A stretch of DNA of 64,000 nt from Anniella stebbinsi (GCA_029215795.1 JARDYH010000005.1:41236001-41300000); one strand, 5' to 3'; positions 11,461-23,757 are shown, numbered from the stretch's first letter. A program made the numbers and translations. Notes: generated by a model from the sequence alone, not told the origin.

Positions 11461-11748
11461 GCACGCGCACATGCTTTTACAAAAATGTATCAGGGAGAAA
11501 GGGTTAAAGACTCTTCCCCCAGTGCACCTGCTAAAATCAAAATCAGAGGCACAGTCCCACCCTGTGTTGCTTTAGGTTTGTGAGATGGAAAGGTAAGGAA
11601 GGGTCCCCTTCGATACAACATTAGCTTGAGAAAAATCATACAGTTTCTGATGTAAAATTGTGGGCTGTGGAAATGCAAAAAAAAAAAACCATTTTTTTTT
11701 TAAAGAAAAGAAATCATGTGGATTCTGAAGTTGGAGAATTTATATATA

Positions 11749-11765
11749 GGGCAGGATCTACACTT
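11749..11765. repeat. Fragment of family C terminus
   Basis: The word GGGCAGGATCTACACTT is the terminal sequence of the family C elements listed below. It is cut directly by the family B terminus that starts at 11766, so a family B element apparently inserted into an older family C copy. The rest of the C copy is not visible. Confidence 0.5.
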
Positions 11766-12483
11766 AGGGATGTGCACGCCCGAAAATATTGTATTGTATC
11801 GTTATCAGAATTTCGGACCAAAAAAATTATTGTCTCTGATAATATCGTAGGTTAATCGTATCATCTTCATGATAATTATCAGAAATCCGATATTTAATTT
11901 GCAGCCCCATTGTGCCCTATACAGCTGATTTTTTAAAAGAACAAATGCCTATAACTTCTGTATTTTCAAAGTTACAGGCTTGAAGCTTGGTCACAATGCT
12001 TATGGGATATGCCTAAGTATGTGTATGAAATTTGAGATCGGTCCCTCCAACCCTTGATTTTATATGAATTTATTAAAGTTCGTGCAACTTTATTGACACA
12101 GCTGGTTGACCGGGCCTCCGTGCTGTCATCTTGTTGTCTGCTTTTTTCCCATAGGCTTGCATTGGGGGAAACGCTTGCATGACTTTTTTATTTGAAATGA
12201 TAATGACATGAAACTTGGGGAGCCAGGACTAGCAAGATCCAATCTGCAATGTCCAAAAAGTTTCATGTCTCTATCTTTTCAAATTAAAAAGTTATAGGGG
12301 GTCCCCCAAAAGCCCCACCCCTGCTGTAACTTTTTTATTTTTAAAGATAAAAACTTGAAACTCATGGGACATTGAAGATGGGATCTGGCTGGTCATTTGT
12401 GAAAAAAAATCAGAGCAATTGCTCAAACCATCAATTTTCTATGAATTTTTTAAAGATAGTGCTCATTCTGAAAGCTGAGCACA
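11766..12483. mobile_element. Family B element, long non-coding type, right end missing
   Basis: It starts with AGGGATGTGCACG and a tract rich in ATTATCAG and CGATAT words. About 600 bp follows that is homologous, in inverse orientation, to 27190-28083. Shared landmarks include TTGACACAGCTGGTTGAC, CCCATAGGCTTGCATTGGGG and AATTGCTC. No inverted terminus is found on the right, so this copy is truncated or its end has decayed. It has no open frame of note. Confidence 0.7.
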
Positions 12484-12489
12484 ATCTCA

Positions 12490-13945
12490 GAGGTGTCAGG
12501 CCCAAGACTGCTGAAAAGTGGTGTCAACTGGATCTCATCCTTCTTAACTCCAGGTGTTGATGCTGGCTCTTTTTGTGTCAGAATGATGCTCTGTACATGT
12601 CCAGAGGCACTCTGATCTTTGCTAATTCATATGCTCCATGCTAGAGTTTTTTGGAATTAGAAAGTTTGGTGTGAACTCATAAAGCCAGGCTTGGGAATTA
12701 TTATCAGAGGGACAATAGATCATGGGGCAGGCAGGAACATTTAGACCTTCACCCAGTGTGACCTAATGCTTAGTCAGGGCCAGATAAGTAGTTATACTAG
12801 TTACCCTGCAGAGCTAGGTGCCAGCCAAGCTTTCCAATGTGTCCCTGTCTTGCTCCCAGCAGAGGGTTTCCTGAGAATGCCCCACAATGCAAAACATGGA
12901 GCCAACAACAACTTCAAGACTGTCCGTCAGAATGCAGAAGAGCATTGCCTAAGTTTCTAATTTTGTTTGCCCTAAAATATAAGAGCCTAATCAGCATGAA
13001 AAGCAAAGTAAGATAGGATGGAGGTGATTAGTTTAAGGAAGATGAATCTGGTTTGAATCTGCACGTGAAGATGTCTCTGGGTTGATAGGAAAGCATGGCT
13101 GATGGGTCTGCCCCAAAGGCATCCTAGAATACAATTCAGGGTCAGCCATCTCCTCCATTGTGAATCTATAATCAGAGCTTGTCCTGTTGAAGTCTGTCTT
13201 AGTTCATATGCAAGCACCTGCTTCCATATCTCATTTCCTCTTATGGAGTAAGACAGTCCCAGACACCTGTTCAAGATGCTACAGCATCAACCCCCTCCCG
13301 ACATTCGGGTCTTATTTTTGTCTCCTTCCACCTCTGCTTGTGTTGTTAAATGCCCCCTCCCCTCTTCCACCAAAAGGAGATATATTTTTAGATGCATGTC
13401 ACCTTGTTTTTTTCCCATCACCTCTTGACCTGGGAAAGCTGGAAATAAGCTCTGATTTTCATAAAGCTGAGAAAGTTGCATCTTCCTTCCTTCCTGCGGC
13501 CATGAAAAGCTGACTGAAGAATAATTTCATGCACTGCTTGGGCTTTTGATCTTGGCCTATGAATGGATGTCGCTTCATTGACCTCCTCCTCTTCCCATTG
13601 CTTGGATGTTTCTACTGCTTGCACATTTCACATGGATTGGTCGCCTGTTGTGCTGAGATGTTCATGAAATCTCATAGAATTCAGTGCATGGAAACTACCA
13701 TGAGCAAACTGTGTTGCACAACATGACGTTATTTCCTACCTGGGGTAATAGAAGTGTTCGCTTCCTCAGACTTTCTGCATGCTGGCATCAAGCAGATAGG
13801 TTCCTTTTCAGAGCACAGCAAAGGCCAATCTGTGGTTCTCTTCAGTTTATGAAAAAAATGATCAGCCTGTACAGGGTGTGCACATTTTGACAAATTTGAC
13901 AGATTTGCAAAATGAAAAAATTGGTGATGCTACAAAATGTCTCTA
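12490..13945. other. Unique non-coding DNA
   Basis: No recurring repeat and no recognisable coding motif. Open frames up to 108 codons at 13187-13513 and on the opposite strand overlap each other and show no domain. Confidence 0.5.
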
Positions 13946-13950
13946 ATACT

Positions 13951-14096
13951 GGGATGGGAAACTTATGGCCCTCAAGATGTTGGACTCCAATTCTCATTAG
14001 CTTTAGCCAACTTACCCTTTGGTCAGGCATTGCCTATGGTCAGGGATGATGGAATCTGAAGTCCAAAAACATCTGGAGGGCCTCTAGTCCCCCATC
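13951..14096. repeat. Palindromic MITE-like repeat, family D copy 2
   Basis: Left arm GGCCCTCAAGATGTTGGACT and right arm GTCCAAAAACATCTGGAGGG face each other across a CATTAGC/GGTCAGGGATGATGG core. It is the best-preserved hairpin of this family here. Confidence 0.75.
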
Positions 14097-14249
14097 ACTG
14101 GTCAAATGTGTCATATGTACGCACAGACTGCACATCAGCTCCAAATGGCTAGGCAGGAAAGAGCAAAATGTGTGCATATTAATTAATTAATACCTATCAA
14201 GTAAAATGAAGGCAATGTGTTGCTCTTGAAATCATACTAACTTATTTAA

Positions 14250-14284
14250 TTCATGGCTGGCTGGGGAATGCTGGGAGTTGTAGG
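14250..14284. repeat. Half-copy of family D with a ZNF143-like word
   Basis: The word GAATGCTGGGAGTTGTAG is shared with 27075-27106, and a diverged version occurs at 52317-52352. Its complement resembles the ACTACAACTCCCAGCATTC consensus known to bind ZNF143/THAP11. Binding is not shown here. Confidence 0.5.
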
Positions 14285-14411
14285 GCTTTTTTCTTACTAA
14301 ACATGCATAGGAGGTTAAAATAATCCATTGTCCAAACATTTTGAATTTTGCTTATCTGCAAAGCCAGAAAATCAGAGTGATTCAATAGTATGGTTTGTAT
14401 GGATATGCCGG

Positions 14412-14570
14412 CAGGCATATCCAGTGTAATTTTTAGAATGTTTTTAGAATGTTTTAGGATGTTTTAATGCAGTTTTAATAATAATTGTCATGTTTTTAAT
14501 TAGTTTTATGTATTTTATCATGTTGTTGTTCCCCGCCTCAATCCAGACGGAGAGGCGGGTAAGAAATAAA

Positions 14571-14608
<38 letters not shown>

Positions 14609-14609
14609 T
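14412..14609 (+). mobile_element. 5'-truncated L2-like LINE 3' end
   Basis: It has the same terminal hairpin as the LINE at 4335 (CCCGCCTCAATCC, GGAGAGGCGGG) followed by a (TTA)n tail of about 13 units at 14569-14609. Only the 3' untranslated region remains; no coding sequence is seen. Confidence 0.85.
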
Positions 14610-17600
14610 ATTCAAAGTGACCCCAAAGAAGAGCATAATGGCAGATATTGGAGTACTGGATTATTTTAAATACACTTCTTGCACCTAGGCACAGATTGGG
14701 TGCAATGCTTCATTTTGTGTGATAAAGATAAAGATGGTAAAACAGTATTTGGGTCATTTCATGGTAATGCTATAATTGTGACCAGATATTTCTTGATTTG
14801 ACAGTTTTATATACTCCCCCTTTCCTCCATTTAGATTTTCAAGTCAGATTACAAACATGTTTGAATACTACTACTACTACTACTAGTAATCTGTATGCTC
14901 CTTACTATATCAAAAAACATCTCTAAGTGGTTGATTAGTCTCAGCAGGGGCCGGCTTCCACATTTATATATCTCCTGTCCTAGAACAAAGGGACAGACGC
15001 ACTTACCCTGAGTATCACACCTGTTCAGGCTCTGGCTGTGTCAGCCTAGATGGTGGGGCAGAGATCATCCTTCCCCCGAAGCACCCCCACCCCAAATTCA
15101 GGAACAGAGTAGATAACACTGTCTGGGTCTGGTGAGATATGATACTTTGGCAGTGTGACCAACTGTAAACAGCAACTCATAAAAATGAAGTTTTCTTTAT
15201 ATTTTTGGCAAGCTGGGACTTGAAGCCTTCTTTTGTTTTCAAGTCTTGCAAAAACCTACATCCAGTTATACCTTGTCCCTGTATCGTCCTGCACTTGGAA
15301 TAATCTTCCTATGTATTTCCCCACCCCCCACCCTCAATAGTTGATTTTATGAAGAGACTTTTGTGCTTCTGCTGTCAGCTGTGGGTTAAATTGAACACAT
15401 TACCTTTCACATGCCCTTGCTTAAATGAAGATTTTTTTTTTTTTGCTTCTGTTGCTTACTGGATCCTTCACATGAGTTTGTTCAAACTTTTGATTGCTGG
15501 AGAGAAAATGTCCTTTCCTAAATCCTGCCGACTTCAGCTAAGTGCCCTGGATGTAGCCATGCTAGCAGGAAAAACACAGAAACATATGGTGCCTTTCCAT
15601 GACCTTCCGAGGTTTCTTATTACTCCAATTTTCTGCCACTATCAATCATACTGTTCAAAGCTTCTAATAAGCTTGGTTAGCCAATGTCGCATAGTTACAG
15701 CTTTCTGGATTTTCCAAAGGAGACAAACTTGCTGGAAAGATAACTCGCATCAAGATGAATGTGAATGAAGTTGGAGAACTCTGGCTATATAATCAACCCT
15801 CTTTGTTACCCTGTTCACCATTGGTCTGAAATGTGAAAGCTAGTTTTGATCTCTCCACACTTCAATGGACAGCAAAACAAGTGAGTCACTGCAAGTCAAG
15901 AGAATAGGAATAATTGTAAAAAAAGTGGCCATTGACAGTGACATGGGATCCCTTCTTAGATTGCAAAGCTATGGAGCTTCTTCAGCAGTATAACTTACCA
16001 TGTACTTAAAGACACCCTGATCCATCAATGAGAATCTATGCACACGGTCAATGCCAATGCTTATTTAGATATACATGGCACTACTGTTCCATTGAGCTGA
16101 GTGGGTAATGGGGATGCTCATCTCAATCCAGGACTGCAAGTTTCTTGTAACAAAGCCTGATTGAAACAGGCTTGGGGCCAAATGTTGGGGAGGAGAGAGT
16201 ATTTTGTGGAACTGTAAGTAAAGAGTTTGCTGCCAGCAGAGCAAAGAAGGGAAGGTTGATCAGGAACACAAGCATTTTGAACCTTCAACTTCTTCTAGAA
16301 CTAGTGGCAAAGTTTTTTTTTCTTTAAATATAAACAACCCAAAATTGACTCTGGGCTACTTTAATTTTCCCATAGTTGGCAACTGCTTGAATGTAGCAGA
16401 GAGCCATAAAATTCCTTCCATGCCTCAGAAATGGCCATGGATCTAGAACAAAGTGTCAGAAGGGAAGATTCATTCCAAATTCTTCCTGTTTGTGTCACTT
16501 GGAGGGTTTTGGATACAGGATGTCATTTAAAGGCCGCCTTCATATTTCATGTTATTTTTAAGTAGCTGCTAGGTTTCTAAGTGACTTCAGCATGCATGAG
16601 CCACCTTAACCAATGAGCTGTTCCCACATCCCCTCCTGGTTCTTAGACGTCAGATTGCTTCCTTTTGACACCTCTGGAAGTCCATTTTATTTTTATTTTT
16701 TGGGGAAGCATTCTCTTCCTGAGAGATTTCTGTTCTTTTCTTCTACCCTGCCCCATCTTCTCCACTATTATTGCCAGTAAGGTCTTTCATCCTTGTTGTT
16801 ATGTTTATAATTAGAGGGCACTCCTCTAAATTCTTTTACAACCTAAACTAAAATGCAGAAGATCACTGTCAAAACAAGAAGCTAGTCAAACCATCAGAGA
16901 TATGATTGGCTCCCTGATCTTAAATTCTAGGATCGTTTGGGACCTAAATGTTCTGCTCTGAATTCAATGACTATATGCTAGATAGTCACTGCTGCTTGAA
17001 AGCATTCCAAGGTGTATGTGTGTGCAGGGCAGGGGGAGCTTTAACCGGAGGGCTACCAGTCTTCTGTATGTTCTGGCCACGCAGTGAGACATGAGAAAAT
17101 GTGGAGAAGCACAGGACGGCTTTCCTTGGTAACCTTGTGCACTGATGATCTGATGTGAATAATAACCAATAATAACAACAATGTACTATGCACATGGTCT
17201 GCTGCATATTTTGTATAGCTGTGTCCATCAGATCTATTGTGTTGTTTCTATGTAGAGGAACCCAAGAGCAATGATTTGGCACAATCCAAAACAACAATAA
17301 ACGTGTCATAACATTTTGCCTCTCATGTGAGACCAGGGCTGTCCGATACTGGGGACAATTTGAAGCAGATTCCTGGTCAGCTTTGAAAGTGTGTGAAGGA
17401 AGCAAAGGGTCGGGAGGAAATTCTTGCGATGGGTGAGAAGGAAACAAGAGATGTTAAAAAAGACATGATGTCTTTTCCGCTGGCCATCCTCCTCCCACCC
17501 TGCTCCAAAGGCATATGTTGTGTTTTTATTGACATAAACCTGTAACAAGAGGATGTGGGCTTTATTTATTTATATGGCACAAGGAGAGTCCTGTCCTCAT

Positions 17601-17640
17601 TCGACTTTCTTAGGCTGCCAGATGGCTGGATCAGGCAATT
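14610..17640. other. Unique non-coding DNA
   Basis: A (CTA)n run lies at 14868-14885. A 139-codon frame at 15349-15768 begins with ATG but is Cys/Phe/Leu-rich with no motif I recognise and no support from context. A 153-codon frame on the minus strand at 16986-17447 is equally featureless. I treat both as chance frames. Confidence 0.5.
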
Positions 17641-17648
17641 CTCCTTGA

Positions 17649-17794
17649 GCCTATCTACACAAGCAGGATAAAACACTTTGAAAACGTTTTGAAAACTGTA
17701 TATGGAGTGTGTCCTGGGCCCCAACAATTCTCAAAACTGTTAAAAATCGTTTTAAACCATTTTAAACTATTTTAAAGCAGTAGTGTAGATAGGC
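17649..17794 (+). mobile_element. Family C MITE, copy 1
   Basis: Ends GCCTATCTACAC and GTGTAGATAGGC are perfect 12-bp inverted repeats. The left arm contains GCAGGATAAAACACTTTGAA and the right arm ACTATTTTAAAGCAGTAGTG. The centre has GGGCCCCAACA. At 146 bp it is the cleanest complete copy. It has no coding capacity; hAT-like ends are possible but no target duplication was found. Confidence 0.75.
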
Positions 17795-18027
17795 TTTTTA
17801 TCAGTGTTTCAAGGTATCTCTGAGAAAGAGTCAGATGGCTTTGGGAAACATGATGCCCCAATAGCCAAATTCCCTCCCTAGATATTGAATTAAAACAACA
17901 ACAACAACCCAGAATCAACACTGAAATAATTTCATTTTTGGCCTCTCAAGACTTATATTGCCCCCTACCAAACACATCATGTTTGTGCCGATATTTTGCA
18001 ATTTTGTTTTAAATTTCAGTTTTCTTT

Positions 18028-18605
18028 AGGGCTGTGCATGGACCCCCCCGATCCAATCCAGATCCGAATCTGACTCGGATCCAGATCCGGATCCAATCCA
18101 GATCCGTGCACAGCACTCCCTCCTGCTCTCCCCGCTCTCCCCCACTCTCCCTGATTACCTGCTGCCTCCTCCGCGTCATCCTGCCGTCATCCTCTCTCCT
18201 CGCTGTGTGCCATCACATTTCCTGCTCACGTTGGATGATGACGTCACCCGCTGCGAGCGGGAAATGCAGCGCTCTAACCAATTAGAGGGCCACATTTGCT
18301 GGTCATGGTGGGTGACATCATTACCCGATGTGAGAGGGAAATGCGGCAGCACACAGTGAGGAAAGAGGACGATGGGGACAATGTGAAGGAGGCAGCAGGT
18401 AAGCAGGGAGAGTGGGGGGAGGGAGGGGGAGAGCGGGAGGGAGAGCTGTGACCGGATCCAAATTGGATCTGGATCGCAGATCGGATCCGGCCCAATCTGG
18501 CCCCGATCCAGTTTGGATCCAGATCTGGGAGGCCCGGATCAGCCCGATCCGCTCCGGATTTGGGATCCGGATCCGGATTTGGGATCCAGATCCGTGCACA
18601 GCCCT
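18028..18605. mobile_element. Family B foldback element with GGATCC-rich arms and perfect 10-bp TSD
   Basis: The element begins AGGGCTGTGCA and ends TGCACAGCCCT. It is flanked on both sides by the identical 10-mer AGTTTTCTTT (18018-18027 and 18606-18615). The 578-bp body is one long imperfect palindrome. The outer arms are arrays of GATCC/GGATC words, and the inner arms have CCTGATTACCTGCTGCCTCC against GGAGGCAGCAGGTAAGCAGG. The centre is CpG-rich and holds a perfect cAMP-response-type palindrome TGACGTCA at 18239-18246. There is no coding sequence. The long inverted repeats and 10-bp duplication fit Mutator-like elements, but this is inference. Confidence 0.85.
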
Positions 18606-18710
18606 AGTTTTCTTTAAGGTAGAGGATGAGTGCTTGGATTGCTGAACAAGTTGTCTACTCTATGGAAGAACTGATGCAGGTGCTTCTGCCTCCCCAATGT
18701 CGGCATAAGT

Positions 18711-19161
18711 AGGGATGTCAGAGAAATCTGCAAAGGATTCTAATGAATTTGGATTGGTATGAATCTGACCTGTGGATTCTGCAGGAGATTTTGTTGTTGT
18801 CATGAAATGCAGATTCTGCAGTCTTTCAGACTGGTTTGTCACTTTTGGAGGGGATTTGCACTACTTTGCATTGCTGCTAATTTGCATTGGTATGTTAGCG
18901 CAAGGGCACATTTTTCACTAATGTGCACTTGCACCAATCTGCATTAGTTAATGTGCATGAGCACTAACACATATTAACTAATGCAGATGGTGCATTTGCA
19001 CAAGAGCACAAATGCGCATTAAGGCCAATGTGAATTAGTGCAAGTAGATCAAAATTCTGGTAAAAAAAAATCCAAGTCCATCTATAAATGGATGATGGAA
19101 CAGATGTCTGACAATCCACAAAACAGAGATGGAATGGATTTATCAAAATCCTTGCATCTCT
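18711..19161. mobile_element. Family B foldback element with TGCATTAG-type interior
   Basis: It starts AGGGATGTCAGAG and ends TTGCATCTCT. The flanks CGGCATAAGT and TAGCATAAGC match at 7 of 10 positions with an intact GCATAAG core, which supports a 10-bp target duplication. The interior is an array of words such as TAATGTGCAT and GCACTAA that pair with each other. It lies only about 100 bp from the previous family B element. Confidence 0.65.
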
Positions 19162-19654
19162 TAGCATAAGCGTTCTTGGGTATCTGATACCACACTAATT
19201 GGCATTATGTCATAAGTGTTTTTACATAAACCACTTTGGGGGTCCTTTTTAGGTTTATCTCTGCACTTCAGGAAATCAAACTGCATTCCTCCATCTGCAC
19301 AGGTGATGCTCCCATGCAGCAGACAACCTTAGAGGATGATGTACAAATGACTATGGAATTCAAACAAGTGATGAAAGTGAAGAAGCAGCACTCCAAAGTT
19401 GACAGTATATGAAAGACTTCTTGTAACAGAATTGAGTACATTTTATATTGACTTGTTTCATTTAGCCAATCAAATGAATTGATGTGGATGGCAAATTTAG
19501 TTTCCCAAGTTTGCATGTTAAATTTTGAGGTTGATCCACAAAACTGAATTGTAAAATCTGAAAATTTGTTGAAGTTTGAAATGTTGTGAAATATTGCTAG
19601 GACCAAGTTTAGGTGTTGAGTGTTGTGTGGCTGCTCTCTTCTATCTACTCCTGA

Positions 19655-19766
19655 ATCTGGTACCCTGCAGATGTTTTGGACTACAACCCCCATCAGCCCA
19701 AGACAGCATGGCAAATGGTCAGGAATGCTGGGATCTGTGGAGACCACCTCATTTGGGAAGGCTGAT
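19655..19766. repeat. Family D hairpin repeat, copy 3
   Basis: Words GATGTTTTGGACTACAACCC, CATCAGCCC and GGTCAGGAATGCTGGGATCT place it in family D. The right arm is more diverged than the left. Confidence 0.7.
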
Positions 19767-19769
19767 CTA

Positions 19770-20640
19770 TGGTATGTGGGACAGGGAACAGACACAAGCA
19801 GACAAAGGTGTGCTGAAGGCAGATTGCATGAGATATTTGCTGATTTGAAATATTTCTAGGTTGCCTTTCAGGGCAAGAGCACCAGCAGGTATGTGAGAAG
19901 CTCCCAGTTAACATCCTCTGTGCCCTTCACAGTGACATCTTTCAAAGTCCATCACTGGCAAAGCAGAAGAGGACTCAAGACGCTGTCTGAGTCACATAAC
20001 GTGAATGACCTCTAGCAGACAACAGTGACCCTTTTTACGTCTGAGTGTTGCAACGCAGGTGGCAATGTAACCTTTGCCTGGCACGTTGCATTCTCACTCT
20101 CCTCCCGGCAGTTTGGTTTTCACACACGAGAGGCAGGAAGCCGCCCCGGGCTCTCTGCAAGCAAGGGGAGGGCTGGCTTCTGTGGGAGAAGCACCTGGTA
20201 GGGGGAAGCTTTTAGCTCAAGGAAGAAAACAGGATCCAACATATAAACAACATCCTCCCTGAACTAGTTCATGAGTCGCTGTTTCCAGAGTTTGTTTTTG
20301 AGCTATTCTTATAAGGGTCGCCCCTCCCTCACATCCCCAGTGAGAAGTTTGACTGAATCAAGGGGCCGGTAAGAGATGACTCAGGGCTCAAGGCGTTTGC
20401 ATGGACAGTGTCATAACCTGCTGTCTTAATTAGAGGCACTGCTGGCAATTTTCTGCCCATGTCCCTCAAAACAGGAGGCTACTGAGCTGGATAAGCTTGC
20501 AGTAATGCTTAGGATTCTTGCTTACATTTTGAAATGCCTTTCAGTGTCCCAAAGAACAGTTTTCAAGCTGCAAACTGAGGATGAGTTTGCAGCTTGAAAC
20601 CCACTAGGTGTCCCACTAGTGGGTTGCCTGATAAAAAAAA
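19770..20640. other. Unique non-coding DNA
   Basis: No recurring repeat recognised. The section 20080-20400 is somewhat GC-rich with GGGCTC/GAGCCC words, but no domain-like frame is present. Confidence 0.45.
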
Positions 20641-20658
20641 GCATTTAGGGTCACCATG

Positions 20659-20791
20659 AGCATATCTACACTACTACTTTAAAACGGTTTAAAACAGTTT
20701 ATAACAGTTTTGAGAACTGTTGGGGCCCAGGACACACTCCATATACAGTTTTCAAAACATTTTCAAAGTTTTCTATCCTGCGTGTGTAGAT
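20659..20791 (-). mobile_element. Family C MITE, copy 2
   Basis: Inverse orientation relative to copy 1: it opens with ATCTACACTACTACTTTAAA and closes with TATCCTGCGTGTGTAGAT. The central GTTGGGGCCCAGGACAC is diagnostic. Its right end directly abuts the family A element that starts at 20792, so A probably inserted at its terminus. Confidence 0.75.
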
Positions 20792-21110
20792 AGGGTCCAT
20801 ATGAAAAGGAGGACAGGGCTCCTGTATCATTAACAGTTGTATTGAAAGGGGAATTTCAGCAGGTGTCATTTTTATGCATGCAGCACCTGGTGAAATCCCC
20901 TCTTCATCACAACAATTTAACAGTTAAAGCTGCAGGAGCTATACTAACCAGATACAAAAGAGGGCAGGGCTCCTGCAGCTTTAACTGCTGTGATAAAGAG
21001 GGAATTTCACTAGGTGCTGCATGCTTACAAATGACACTTCCTGAAATTCTCTTTTCAATACTACTGTTAAAGATACAGGAGCCCTGTCCTCCTTTTCATA
21101 TGGTCATCCT
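20792..21110 (-). mobile_element. Family A foldback element, copy 1
   Basis: 319 bp. The ends are AGGGTCCATATGAAAAGG and CCTTTTCATATGGTCATCCT. The internal terminus copy (ACCAGATACAAAAGAGGG) belongs to the right half, which sets the inverse orientation. This is the most diverged copy. The possible duplication TGTGTAGAT/AATGTATAT is weak (6 of 9). No coding sequence. Confidence 0.8.
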
Positions 21111-21114
21111 AATG

Positions 21115-22125
21115 TATATAGACTACAAAACACAAATAATCTGAAATAAGGAAACTCTTATTATGTTCAGTGTGGTTGTTTTAAATTAGGAAGATGGCAT
21201 CTGGCAACCACATGAGCATCATTTCCAATAGTGTGCTCATGCCTTTATAAAGGTGAGAAGTAATCCTGAGTATACTCACATCATTTTTGAGAAGCTGTGC
21301 CTCCATTTGTTTATCCAACATCTCTGTGGGTTTAAAAAAAAAATCCCACAAAGTCTAGTAACCAAGATTCCTATCAGAGGATAGGACGACTACCAAGGTA
21401 CAAGTGGCACCTGACTGCCATTAAAACATATCCTGTTTTTAGTGTCATTTCCAAATGAGTGTTTCAAACGTCTGTGTTCATTCTACTTTTAGAAAATTTC
21501 CATGCCCTACCCATTCACACCCATGTGGACTAGGAGAGGTCACTGCCCCATTTGGTAAAGAGATGGCTCTGAAAAGCCACTTTTCTCTGGGGAGACAAAT
21601 AGATACATTCTTTAAGGAGTTAAATGAAAGATATGCTTATGCCTGGTGCAGGAAATCTGTAACCAAAGCCAGAACTCTGGGGAGGAAACATTAAGTTTAT
21701 CGTGGGAGAAAAGGAAAGCGAAGTGTTAAAGTTATTAACACGAACAGAGGATACTGGCACATCCTGCAGAAAACTTCCTGTTTAACCTTCAAGCTAGAAA
21801 ACAACAACTGGAGGGAAAATGATGAAATCTTAGCTTCGTTAATTTTTGGTACAAGCATTTATTTTTACACTTTCATTATGTTGAGGTTTCAAGTCATTGG
21901 TGCTGGTAATGCCAACAATTCTAGCATAACCCACACAGCACACACAAAATCAGATCTTTGTATTCTGTGTGAATTAATTTAGCATGGCCACCAACACGGG
22001 GTTCCTTACTCACCAACATGAAAGTGGATTTGAATTTCTGCTTCATATGTGAGTATGCGTTGGAACAATGGGGAAAATGCACCCTGCTTCAACCGTCATG
22101 ATATTTTGAATACAACAGGTTGATT
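21115..22125. other. Unique non-coding DNA
   Basis: No recurring repeat and no recognisable coding motif in about 1 kb. Confidence 0.5.
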
Positions 22126-22126
22126 A

Positions 22127-22580
22127 GGGTCCTTTTCACACCAGATGTTTTGCCTGGGATTGCCCTTGGGTGCTCCCTGTGAGTCCAAATGATGCACAGG
22201 GAGTTCCAGGGGCAGTGGGGGAAGGGTTGGCCATGGGATTTTCCAGGGATAAGGGAACCTTGGAAAATCCCAATTTTTCCGCAGTCCAGGGAAATTGTGG
22301 CTGCCCATCCCGGGTGCTGCTGTGCTTACGTGTGAGTAAGCACAGCAGCACCAATGGGCACGGAGCCACAATTTGCAGCTCAGTGCTCATCAGGGGAGGG
22401 CAGGGAGGGGGTGGGGGCCCATGTGTGCTTATGTTTTTTTTTTTTTTTAAAGCTTACATTTTGCAGATGAGTGCTCTTGCACGCCTCACAGGTTAAAGAA
22501 AAAAAATGGCACCCGCGATGTGTGATGTGTGATGACCTGGGAGGAGCCGGCCCTCTACACCTGTATGGTGTAGAAAGGGC
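22127..22580. mobile_element. MITE-like element, family E copy 1
   Basis: Ends AGGGTCCTTTTCACACCAG and TGGTGTAGAAAGGGCTTAGG are imperfect inverted repeats. The interior shares words with 36806-37336 in inverse orientation, notably CACAGGGAG and the GAGTAAGCA hairpin. A T-run lies at 22434-22449. No coding sequence. Confidence 0.55.
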
Positions 22581-22589
22581 TTAGGTGTT

Positions 22590-23455
22590 GTTAAGAGCCA
22601 TCTTATCCTCCTGTTTTTTGAGCATATATACTACACGTTCATTTAATCAAACGTTAGGGTATTTTCCTCTTTAATCTTTATTTGGAATGTTTGATCTCTA
22701 TGTGATACACATTTCAATAACTAGGCAGAAGAGGCAGCTTGTCACACCAGGGTGAGGCTAAGTGTACCTCCTGAAAATCACTTTTCTGCACAACTTGTGT
22801 ATCTGCTCGCCTTGAAACTTCTATTCTTCTACAAGTTGCTAAATCCCTAAGGGATGAGATCAAAGTAGCTACATTGCAGGCCCTGTTTAGGAGACATTAC
22901 AAAGAGGTTAACTTGATAGGAGATTGTGGCTCAAAACCTGTGCTCTCCATTGATTCGTTTACATTTTGTATAGGCTCCACCATACAAAGAGTTCTCTGAG
23001 AAGCTCACAAAATAAAATAGCAATTAAAAATAAACAACAATACAATAAAAATATTAACATGCAGCATTAAAACAACATCAGATAAGATCAGGAATAGACA
23101 GCAGAGAAAAAAACACCAGCAAAACTAAAACAAGGCTAAAACTTGCAACATAATTTAAAAGGAAAATAAAAAGGGTTTGTTTGGCACCTAAATCTGAGCT
23201 CACCGGTACAATGTGTGAAGACTGCTTGGGCATGTGTGAAGTCCTTTTCCTTATCATTTAGCATCCAGAACAAATATATATTAGATGCTTACTGGATCTT
23301 TGGATTTTTTAAAAAAAGACATTAACTACTGCCTATGTCAGTTGTGTAGATTGGTGTGCTTCGACATGGTTTGAAGGTACCCTGTACATCTGAACTGCAA
23401 GGACTGGAAATATTGAAAAGATATTCCTGACCCCTGAAGTTAATGCTTTCTGTTT
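22590..23455. other. Unique AT-rich non-coding DNA
   Basis: No recurring repeat recognised. The segment 23010-23180 is A-rich (AATAAAAAT-type words) and might be an eroded LINE tail in inverse orientation, without further support. Confidence 0.45.
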
Positions 23456-23535
23456 ATTAAGAGGATTTATATCCTGCCTTTATGTTGAGTAACTTAACTC
23501 AAGGCGGTTTACATCAGCTTAAAAAAATATACAGA
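23456..23535 (-). mobile_element. LINE 3' end fragment, minus strand
   Basis: The words TTTATATCCTGCCTTTAT and CTCAAGGCGGTTTACATC are an imperfect hairpin of the CCGCC...GGCGG type that ends many squamate LINEs. On the minus strand the order is hairpin then AATAAA-type tail. Only the last 80 bp remain. Confidence 0.55.
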
Positions 23536-23671
23536 AAAGTTCACCGAAACAATAAGCATGAGGAAAATACTAAACCAAGAAAAACAGGAGATGGTTTGCA
23601 CAGCATATAAAAGCAGCCTTTCAAATCAAGGGGGCACTCTCAAAGGCCATGGGATTTATAGGAACTTCCAT

Positions 23672-23757
23672 AATCCCCAACCACTGGCCATGGTGGTGGG
23701 GGCTGAAGGAAGTTGTAGCCTAAAAAATCTGGGGGGTACCAGGTTGACAACCAGTGT
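23672..23757. repeat. Family D hairpin repeat, copy 4 (diverged)
   Basis: Words CACTGGCCATGGTGGTGGGG and GAAGTTGTAGCC correspond to the right half of family D. Both ends are eroded. Confidence 0.5.

Noticed and set aside
15349..15768. 139-codon ATG frame
   Set aside because: Cys/Phe/Leu-rich, no recognisable motif, no paralogue in the window and no splice or transcript evidence; length is compatible with chance in AT-rich DNA.
18028..18605. CRISPR-like array of GATCC repeats
   Set aside because: The repeats are short, palindromic, irregularly spaced and symmetric about the centre, with no unique spacers. They are arms of a foldback transposon in a vertebrate genome.
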